Assembly: GCA_035632315.1 (NCBI GenBank)
Contig: DASQGZ010000031.1
Span: 1 to 20,738, forward strand
Direction of reading: 5' to 3'
Length of the DNA stretch: 20,738 nucleotides
DNA from: JAFDZW01 sp035632315
GTDB lineage: Bacteria; Bacteroidota; Ignavibacteria; Palsa-1295
Shown here: piece by piece, positions 15,165 through 20,738 of the stretch
Numbering within the stretch: position 1 is the stretch's first letter
Layout of the letters: every line of letters begins with the position of its first letter
Program-made: the position numbers and the translations under genes
Notes under the pieces: generated by a model
Databases searched by the model: none
What the model was told of the DNA's origin: nothing
The model's input: the letters and a program-made list of their open reading frames with translations, nothing else

Positions 15165-16043
15165 CTACGGCACTATGAACGATGTCGTCAGATTCCCAAG
15201 CCGCGCGAAGTAGGTGCCGGGAGGTGGAGCGTTACACTCGGTTTCGGTTACGTCACTTGAGATGGGAAGTAGCTTACATTCACGCCCGAGAATATCGTAT
15301 ATGATTAATGGTCTACTTTCTGGAGAGGGAGGAAATTCAAATCGGAGTCTGTTAGGGGGGAAAATAGTAATGGATCTCAAGGAACCTGGTACGTATGTAT
15401 TCCCCATATCGGTCCCAAGATCAGGGGCAAAGAGATTTAAAGATAATTCAAAAATAAACGACGCTGTATCTTCGAATATTGAAAGATATTCATTTGTTGA
15501 AGACGCGTAGGAGCCTGGTCCATAATTAATGTAATTATTATAATGGTAGTAACAAGAATCTAGGTGTATTCGAGCTTGAGCGCCCGAATCCATTACTTTA
15601 AATATTCCTGAATCGATCGATTTTGAATTAAGGTTAGAGAAAGAAAGATATTCAACGTCGCTTTCAGTTCTAAGAGATGCATAGTAATCACCTTCGTATC
15701 TTAAACTCGCTGCTTTCAGAATCGACTTTGAACTATCAAAAACAAGACTGATTAAAAAAATCTGTGGTGTGCCCATATTCGAATTAAATGAGTATGTCAA
15801 AGAAATTGTATCACCATCCATAGTTATATTTGACTGCTTTCCTCTTTCGAAATTCGCAGTTCTGCCTATTGCTCCATTGGATGTGCCTATTTGGTCAATA
15901 TTATTCTGAGTGTCGATGTCGTGATATGAGTAATTTATATGGGACTTGATATTAAATGCAATGGAGGGTGTGTATTGTATTTGAGCATGACAATATCGGT
16001 TTGACAAAAAAAGTAGTAAATATATTGCAACGAAAGTTTTCAT
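15165..16043 (-). CDS. secreted protein of unknown function with T9SS-like tail
   Basis: From the ATG at 16043 the product has 292 residues. A signal peptide (MKTFVAIYLLLFLSNRYCHA-Q) is followed by a Ser/Asn/Tyr-rich body of about 210 residues in which I recognise no domain. The last 80 or so residues (SITIFPPN...PLIIYDILGRECKLL...PPPGTYFARLGNLTTSFIVP) have the layout of a T9SS type A sorting domain, so export to the surface is likely. A GTG at 16070 would extend the frame by nine residues but only puts extra hydrophobic and Cys residues before the signal, so it is less likely. The gene is visibly richer in A+T than its neighbours, in line with a fast-evolving or acquired surface protein. Confidence 0.8.
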   Translation of the reverse strand: MKTFVAIYLLLFLSNRYCHAQIQYTPSIAFNIKSHINYSYHDIDTQNNIDQIGTSNGAIGRTANFERGKQSNITMDGDTISLTYSFNSNMGTPQIFLISLVFDSSKSILKAASLRYEGDYYASLRTESDVEYLSFSNLNSKSIDSGIFKVMDSGAQARIHLDSCYYHYNNYINYGPGSYASSTNEYLSIFEDTASFIFELSLNLFAPDLGTDMGNTYVPGSLRSITIFPPNRLRFEFPPSPESRPLIIYDILGRECKLLPISSDVTETECNAPPPGTYFARLGNLTTSFIVP

Positions 16044-16077
16044 CCTTACAAACATACAACAAATAGACACCCTGCAC

Positions 16078-16112
16078 TAAATAAAAATGGGGCACAAACT
16101 GCGCCCCATTAT
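16078..16112 (-). terminator. intrinsic terminator for the M1 peptidase transcript
   Basis: Read on the minus strand, AATGGGGC (16110-16103) pairs with GCCCCATT (16093-16086) around a 9-base loop. The T-rich run ATTTTTATTT follows. It lies downstream of the M1 peptidase stop, beyond the four-hairpin element, and upstream of the next minus-strand start at 16043, so it separates those two transcripts. Confidence 0.75.
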
Positions 16113-16132
16113 TTGCATTGAATCGTGAGCCC

Positions 16133-16236
16133 GCCCACGGTTGAAACCGTGGGCTATATTTCATTCGATCCGCTGAAGCGGGTGATTCTCGTCCGTAGGA
16201 CAGAATGAAATATAGACATGGGTTTTAACCCATGTC
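16133..16236. repeat. composite four-hairpin palindromic element
   Basis: Hairpin 1 pairs GCCCACGGTT (16133-16142) with AACCGTGGGC (16145-16154). An outer inverted repeat pairs CTATATTTCATTC (16154-16166) with GAATGAAATATAG (16203-16215), 13 bases each and perfect. Inside it lie hairpin 2 (CCGCT 16170-16174 / AGCGG 16177-16181) and hairpin 3 (GTCC 16191-16194 / GGAC 16198-16201, extended past one bulged base by ATTCT/AGAAT). Hairpin 4 pairs GACATGGGTT (16215-16224) with AACCCATGTC (16227-16236). Because AGAAT can pair with either ATTCT or the outer arm, two alternative folds exist. The form recalls REP/BIME-like or REP-associated transposase substrates, but no transposase is present here. Confidence 0.85.
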
Positions 16237-16246
16237 GGGTTTTCGA

Positions 16247-18670
16247 TCATTTTATCACCCTGTCAATAATCTCTTTCTGCCAGGGCTCCCATTGTTTGGA
16301 TTTGTAATAGGACATCATCATATCGCGATACTTCGTTTGCTGGTAATATTTTGTCAGCTCGTCGTTGCCGGAGCCGGCGAGGCGGTTGTTCGTCGAGAGC
16401 AGGCAGTCAATTAAATTCGCGAGCAATGTTTCGTTGAGGTAATTCAATCGTTGCAAAACGCCCATTGCATTCTGGCGCGTCGTGAATTCATAGGAAACGC
16501 TGACGTAATCGACAAGCTCCGGTATGATCGACGTGTCGCCGGTATTCGCCTTGACTTCGAGCCATTTGATGCGGACTTTGCGCGACATCCCCTCCACGCC
16601 ATTCGTCGCTTCAAGATACTTCTGTACGTTTGCCGGGAAGCTCTCGGAAAGTTTTTCAAGCGCGACAGTGATCATATTATACGACGAATCTTTCAGCAGC
16701 GGTTCGATGTCGGCTTCGAGATCGGCGGGGATGAAACGATAACTATTTATCGCAGCCATACGGACACCGAGCGTTGTGTCTCTGATCGCGCGACGAATGA
16801 TTGCGCGAGACTCTGACGAATTATCACTTGCGAGCTGTTCGACGATCTCCGAGCGCGTGGCTTCGTAGGTTTCGTGATTATATGCTTTGATAAGCACATC
16901 TCGTTTTTTCTCCCACGATGACGAATCACTTTTGAGTGCGACAAGCGCATCGTAACGGTCGAGCATTTTCGGTGCGGTCAGCGCTTGCGCTTCGAGTTCG
17001 GAGAACGAACGTTTGAAATTTACTTTCTTGACGATCTCGTCACCCGGATCGAAGAGCACATATGAGATCTGTTTGGCGGATGAATTCGGGATCACGACCG
17101 TGTGCGATTGCTTTTCTATCCATTCGCGTTTGGAGTCCATCGTGCCGTCGCTGTAATGCACTTCGAAAACGATCGGCATTTTGAAGAGCTTAGTCAGTTC
17201 GTCAACGTGCTGAGTCTGCAAAACGGTAACATCGGTTTCGTTTGCGAGCGCTTTGTAACTGACATCGTAGATCGGGTAACCTCCGCGATAGAGCCATTCT
17301 TCGAAGAACCAATCGGGCGAAAGGCCGAGCGTATCCTGAAATGCTTGATACAGGTCATTCGTCTCGACGTTCTTATATGCGTGATGCGACAGATAATAAT
17401 GATAAACATGCTGCATTTCTTCTTCGCCAAAACAGTAGAGCATCATCCCGATCACCGTCGAGCCGCTCGGATAAATGCGCGAGCCACCTGCTTTTGTATG
17501 CACGATCGGATAACGGTCGGCATCGTTTGCTGCGAGCATTGCATTATGTTCGCCGCGGCGATTCCACTCATAAGCGTCCTCGCCATATACTTGACGTGTG
17601 AATAATTTCGGGAAGAACGTCGCATGGCTTTCGTGCAGCCACATTTGCGGGCCATTTCTGATGGTAATGTAATCGCCGAACCATTGATGCGTCAGTTCGT
17701 GTACATCGACTCCGAAATATCCGCGGTCGAGCGTACCGCGCGCATCGTTAAGAAAGAAATCGCCATAGACGGTCGCAGTCGTATTCTCCATCGCACCGTA
17801 AATAAAATCTTGTACAGGAATGTTCGAGTATGACTCCCACGGAAACGGAATGCCTGTCCAGTTCGCAACAAAGTCAATGCACTCGGTCGCATCTTTATAT
17901 GTCGGCTGAACATACTCGGGATGTTCGGGATAATAATAGAGGTTGACCGGCACACCGGCTTTTGTTTTGCGATGTTCGATGCCGTATTTGCCAATGCCGA
18001 GCATCACCAGATATGCCGAATGCGGATGCGTCATTTTATAATGCCACGTCTTTGTGCCGTCGCTATTATCTTTGACGGAAAGTTTTGTGCCGTTCGAAAG
18101 CACTTCGTAATCTTTATCGAAATGGACGATCGTTTCGGTGATGAGCTTATCGTCCCAATCGTCATAGCAGGGAATCCAGTAGCGATTATCGGTGCCTTCG
18201 CCTTGTGTCCAGATCTGTTTGCGCGAAAGATTTTTCGGGTCGTTCCATCCGATGAAATAAATACCTTTTCGAGGAGTGCATTCATAGACGAATGTGATAC
18301 TATCTTGTTCTCCCCAATGCATCGGCGATGCAGGAAAAACATTTACTCCCTCCGCCGTTTCGTAATGCCGAAGCGGTTTGCCGTTAAGATATGCTTCTTT
18401 GATCTTGATGCCGGGTCCGTCGAAATACACGGAATCCACGCTCGAGCGAAGTGGCGTAAAGTAATGCGTGACGCGGCCGATCACTTTGCCTTTCACAGGT
18501 TCGAACGAGACTTCGATCTTCATTCGCTGCATATCGAGCGGATGCTCGCGCGGCGCTCGTTCGGCAGGATCGACGAGATGCGTTTCTTCATAAAGAACAG
18601 GCGCTTGAGCAAATGCGGATGCGGCTGCAAAAGCGAGAAGCGAGAAAATGAATACGATACGTTGGATCAT
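16247..18670 (-). CDS. secreted M1-family zinc aminopeptidase
   Basis: M1 aminopeptidases remove N-terminal residues from peptides. The 807-residue protein starts with a signal peptide (MIQRIVFIFSLLAF...AFAQ), so it works in the periplasm or outside. An N-terminal beta domain (about 45-240) is followed by the exopeptidase motif GAMEN at 292-296. The zinc site HELTH is at 324-328, with the third ligand Glu347 exactly 18 residues later (LHESHATFF). A helical C-terminal part (about 590-807) resembles the HEAT-like domain of the family. No sorting tail is seen. The ATG at 18670 gives a textbook signal peptide. Its message probably ends at the hairpin at 16086-16110. The M23 gene lies 136 bases upstream on the same strand; both are exported hydrolases. 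Confidence 0.95.
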   Translation of the reverse strand: MIQRIVFIFSLLAFAAASAFAQAPVLYEETHLVDPAERAPREHPLDMQRMKIEVSFEPVKGKVIGRVTHYFTPLRSSVDSVYFDGPGIKIKEAYLNGKPLRHYETAEGVNVFPASPMHWGEQDSITFVYECTPRKGIYFIGWNDPKNLSRKQIWTQGEGTDNRYWIPCYDDWDDKLITETIVHFDKDYEVLSNGTKLSVKDNSDGTKTWHYKMTHPHSAYLVMLGIGKYGIEHRKTKAGVPVNLYYYPEHPEYVQPTYKDATECIDFVANWTGIPFPWESYSNIPVQDFIYGAMENTTATVYGDFFLNDARGTLDRGYFGVDVHELTHQWFGDYITIRNGPQMWLHESHATFFPKLFTRQVYGEDAYEWNRRGEHNAMLAANDADRYPIVHTKAGGSRIYPSGSTVIGMMLYCFGEEEMQHVYHYYLSHHAYKNVETNDLYQAFQDTLGLSPDWFFEEWLYRGGYPIYDVSYKALANETDVTVLQTQHVDELTKLFKMPIVFEVHYSDGTMDSKREWIEKQSHTVVIPNSSAKQISYVLFDPGDEIVKKVNFKRSFSELEAQALTAPKMLDRYDALVALKSDSSSWEKKRDVLIKAYNHETYEATRSEIVEQLASDNSSESRAIIRRAIRDTTLGVRMAAINSYRFIPADLEADIEPLLKDSSYNMITVALEKLSESFPANVQKYLEATNGVEGMSRKVRIKWLEVKANTGDTSIIPELVDYVSVSYEFTTRQNAMGVLQRLNYLNETLLANLIDCLLSTNNRLAGSGNDELTKYYQQTKYRDMMMSYYKSKQWEPWQKEIIDRVIK

Positions 18671-18736
18671 CGGATGTATGACAGAAAAAAAGCGAATGGA
18701 ATAATACGCGGGATATGAAAGTATAATTCCGACGGA

Positions 18737-18805
18737 AGGGTTCAGTGGTCAGGGGGGCAGCAGTCAATGGTCGGAAGTAAGTAAGCGGTCAGGCTACTGA
18801 ACCCT
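18737..18805. repeat. 10-base inverted repeat in the M23-M1 gap
   Basis: AGGGTTCAGT (18737-18746) and ACTGAACCCT (18796-18805) are perfect inverted arms 49 bases apart. Between them lie several variants of GGTCAG/AGTCA. The right arm stands one base before the M23 stop codon. The stretch looks like degenerate non-coding repeat sequence; a long weak hairpin could form in the transcript, but no T-tract follows. Confidence 0.5.
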
Positions 18806-18806
18806 G

Positions 18807-19847
18807 CTACTTGCTCTCGATCTTATCGTTGCGCATCGGTGAGTATTCTTTTTCGACGTGCGGTTCTTCGCGTTTGTGCTGAACGGCGACGTTCTTAAAA
18901 TACATTTTAATGCCCGTCGCATCTTGGAGTAACGGGATGTTGACCAAAAAATAATGCAGGTTCGGTTCGGTGGAGTTGCCGCTGTTGCCGCAAAGGCCGA
19001 TCACCTGGCCTCGTTTGACGGTATCGCCGTCGTGGACGCGGACGCTTCCGCGCATCAGATGGCTGAGCACGGAATATTCGCTCGGACCATGCTGAATGAC
19101 TACGGCATTACCAAGCGCGGAGTATTCATTGCCGGAGAACGGAGGGTTATCGCGCACGCCGTCGATCGCGTCAGTGACGATGCCGTCAGCAGGCGCGAGA
19201 ATCTCTTTGCCAAATGCAAAAAAATCCTGATTCTGCAATCCTTCGCCGAGATGTGTTTTCCCGAGTTCGTCCGAAATGTTCACATCCATCGCGAAGCGCT
19301 GGTTCTTGATGTCGTGATAAAAATTTTGTTCTTTTGCATCGCCGCCCCAGAAGACGGTCCATTTTCCTTTGAACGGCAGCGAGAATGTCGTTGCATTACG
19401 CGGCGGAACCGGAGGTTCGGCTTTGTGAGGGATAAAATAAAAGCCGGAGATCTTATCGGTCGAATCGAGCGCAAGCTGCAGATCGAGGATGCCTTTCTGG
19501 AATTTGACGGGGATGATCGCGACGTTCTTCCATTTCATTTTCGGTTCGCCCATTTTTTCGACCGTACCGAGCTGGTTGGTCATATTCCATAACAGCGGCT
19601 TGAGCGTATCAGCAGGCAGGTCGCGCTGGACGATCGGGTCGAACTCGTTCTCGATCGCGTCAATGTCGTGCTTATTGATCGCGTCGCCGATCAATTTTGC
19701 CTTTTGCAAAAATCGCCATTGCGAAATATCAACGGTCGTGCCGCCGTTCTGTGCGAACGATGCTGTCGAGAAACAAATAAGGGCAGCGAAGGCAAGCAAA
19801 CTCGGCAAACAATATGCACACGCTCCCCGATGAAGAAATTTCGTCAT
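18807..19847 (-). CDS. DUF3887-M23 family metallopeptidase
   Basis: The 346-residue protein has an N-terminal hydrophobic signal (about 12-33, ending SFAQ). Residues about 45-140 then resemble DUF3887 (AINKHDIDAIENEFDP...LGTVEKMGEPKMKWKNVAIIPVKF). The C-terminal half is a LytM/M23 domain, which usually cuts peptidoglycan cross-bridges or signals through binding. Candidate zinc ligands are D188 (NQRFAMDV), H263 (VLSHL) and H298 (NLHYFLVN), with GDTVKRGQVIGLCGNSGNS at 274-292. The classic HxxxD first motif is replaced by QRFAMD, with His178 ten residues before the Asp; related DUF3887-linked M23 proteins show the same form. The ATG at 19847 fits the signal. It lies upstream of the M1 peptidase gene on the same strand. 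Confidence 0.88.
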   Translation of the reverse strand: MTKFLHRGACAYCLPSLLAFAALICFSTASFAQNGGTTVDISQWRFLQKAKLIGDAINKHDIDAIENEFDPIVQRDLPADTLKPLLWNMTNQLGTVEKMGEPKMKWKNVAIIPVKFQKGILDLQLALDSTDKISGFYFIPHKAEPPVPPRNATTFSLPFKGKWTVFWGGDAKEQNFYHDIKNQRFAMDVNISDELGKTHLGEGLQNQDFFAFGKEILAPADGIVTDAIDGVRDNPPFSGNEYSALGNAVVIQHGPSEYSVLSHLMRGSVRVHDGDTVKRGQVIGLCGNSGNSTEPNLHYFLVNIPLLQDATGIKMYFKNVAVQHKREEPHVEKEYSPMRNDKIESK

Positions 19848-19933
19848 CGTTAGTAATAAATAGTTACAAAAGGGGAGATGCTACTCATTTTGGCTAACGC
19901 CAAAACAAGCCGTCCGGGTTCTCGCTGAAAAAC

Positions 19934-20467
19934 TCACATACCGGGCTGCGGCTCGGCAGGGGTTTCACCTTTGCCGCCGACAGCTTTGACGATCGGTGAA
20001 ATGATGAGGCCTGCGATTGCGCCGAAAATAATATTGCCGATGATCATCGTGATCGCAAAGCCTGCCGGGCTGATGAAGAACGATGTCATCTTCAGCGCCT
20101 GTTCGGCCTGGTCTTTTGAAATATTCGGGTTCGCCGCCATCGACATCCGGGCTAACTTCATTTGCATATCGATCATTTCCGGGTCGATGAAACTGGCATA
20201 AACGTACATCCAGACCGCCATAAATATGCCGGTAAACAGGCAGATCATAAATGTTGCGACCCAGCCTTTGGCGAATGTAAAGTTCGCGGGGTCTTCCATT
20301 TTCTTTTCACGAACGCCGAGAAATAAAAAGACGAGCATCACGAGCCAGCCGACCCATTTCGTCCAACCCGCATCCGGGTTATCGGACATACCTGCAAAAT
20401 AAAATACAAGCATCAGAACGATGCTCACTGCCGTCAGAAATACCGCCCACTTCAGATAGATCTTCAT
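19934..20467 (-). CDS. DUF4199-like integral membrane protein
   Basis: From the ATG at 20467 the product has 177 residues and four likely transmembrane helices. They lie at about 3-25, 35-52, 67-90 and 135-165 (the last ending FGAIAGLIISPIVKAV). Between helices three and four is a polar loop with YVYASFIDPEMIDMQMK and a Met-rich amphipathic stretch. The layout and the FIDPE-type loop match DUF4199, a family common in Bacteroidota with no assigned function. A TTG at 20497 could add ten residues, but ATG followed by KIYLKWAVFL is the natural membrane-protein start. The C-terminus is Pro/Glu-rich and probably cytoplasmic. Confidence 0.8.
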   Translation of the reverse strand: MKIYLKWAVFLTAVSIVLMLVFYFAGMSDNPDAGWTKWVGWLVMLVFLFLGVREKKMEDPANFTFAKGWVATFMICLFTGIFMAVWMYVYASFIDPEMIDMQMKLARMSMAANPNISKDQAEQALKMTSFFISPAGFAITMIIGNIIFGAIAGLIISPIVKAVGGKGETPAEPQPGM

Positions 20468-20531
20468 AGCAACACCAAAGCGATTGTGAATAAACAAAGA
20501 TACGACAAAAATGTAAAATGCAAAATGTAAA

Positions 20532-20557
20532 GCTTGTCCTAAGCTTGTCGAAGGATG
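20532..20557. repeat. dispersed GCTTGTC...GTCGAAGGA-type repeat
   Basis: GCTTGTCCTAAGCTTGTCGA (20532-20551) followed by AGGATG has the wording of a dispersed intergenic repeat found in many bacterial genomes. TCCT and AGGA arms can form a small hairpin, and CTTGTC occurs twice. It is flanked by copies of ATGTAAA (20525-20531 and 20555-20561), so it may have inserted into or spread with that A+T-rich sequence. Confidence 0.5.
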
Positions 20558-20570
20558 TAAAATTAAATAC

Positions 20571-20738
20571 TTACGCGATCAAATGCGCAATAAAGAACGC
20601 AGCGCCGGCAGCGAGTCCGCCGATAAGCATTGTCTGAATGCCCGATCTGATCGGGTGTGCGCCGGTGAATCTGCCTTTGATAATGCCGAAAATAAGTAAT
20701 GCGGCAAGCGTTAGGATCACTGAAACTGTGAGCGCGCT
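20571..20738 (-). CDS. VIT1/CCC1-like transporter, C-terminal fragment cut by window edge
   Basis: A minus-strand frame enters from the right edge and ends at TAA (20571-20573), giving the last 55 residues. They contain two hydrophobic helices (about 3-20 and 36-55 of the fragment) joined by KGRFTGAHPIRSG. This KG-[RK]-x-TG-x-x-P-x-RSG...IGG-x-AA-x-[AI] pattern is typical of the C-terminus of VIT1/CCC1 family proteins, which move iron or manganese across membranes. The start and the metal-binding first helices lie outside the window, so the assignment rests on the end alone. Confidence 0.7.
   Translation of the reverse strand, partial: SALTVSVILTLAALLIFGIIKGRFTGAHPIRSGIQTMLIGGLAAGAAFFIAHLIA

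Noticed and set aside
18921..19592. Long plus-strand frame opposite the M23 gene
   Set aside because: It is a shadow of a well-supported metallopeptidase with a signal peptide and zinc ligands.

Overview
This window looks like a chromosomal piece from a Gram-negative member of the Bacteroidota/Chlorobiota (FCB) group, possibly a deep lineage such as Kapabacteria or Ignavibacteria. The lineage is inferred from three things. Two genes end in type IX secretion (T9SS) type A sorting tails, one beside SBBP-type propeller repeats. There is a DUF4199 membrane protein. The BamA-like barrel has a GG-D-D region of the kind seen in Bacteroidota. No single marker fixes the species.

Left part (1-6.3 kb). 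An edge-truncated secreted repeat protein runs off the left end on the minus strand. A tRNA-Leu(UAG) follows, and then trigger factor (tig) only 20 bases downstream, starting at TTG. The usual tig-clpP pairing is split by a 2.3-kb minus-strand gene for a T9SS-exported seven-bladed propeller protein. clpP follows with a clear intrinsic terminator; clpX is not in the window.

Middle part (6.3-15.1 kb), all minus strand and tightly packed. In transcription order: a BamA-like outer-membrane barrel, a membrane class III nucleotide cyclase (5-base gap), an ANL-family acyl/aryl-CoA ligase (9-base gap), an HD phosphohydrolase fused to a PycTM-like membrane domain (59-base gap), polyphosphate kinase 1 (94-base gap) and a secreted PAP2 phosphatase (17-base gap). 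This run joins nucleotide-signal synthesis, a possible nucleotide-sensing or hydrolysing membrane protein, and polyphosphate and phosphate-ester chemistry. It is the best candidate here for an undescribed functional module, though a shared role is only inferred.

Right part (15.1-20.7 kb), also minus strand. A small T9SS-tail protein of unknown function, a secreted M1 aminopeptidase, a DUF3887-M23 metallopeptidase, a DUF4199 membrane protein and the C-terminal end of a VIT1/CCC1-like transporter cut by the right edge. Between the T9SS protein and the M1 peptidase lies a striking element of four hairpins nested around a 13-base inverted repeat, next to a good minus-strand terminator.

Three other dispersed-repeat-like palindromes sit in intergenic gaps. 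Non-ATG starts are common: TTG for tig, the PAP2 gene, the barrel and probably the cyclase, and GTG for the HD protein. No CRISPR array, insertion sequence, phage gene or rRNA was seen.
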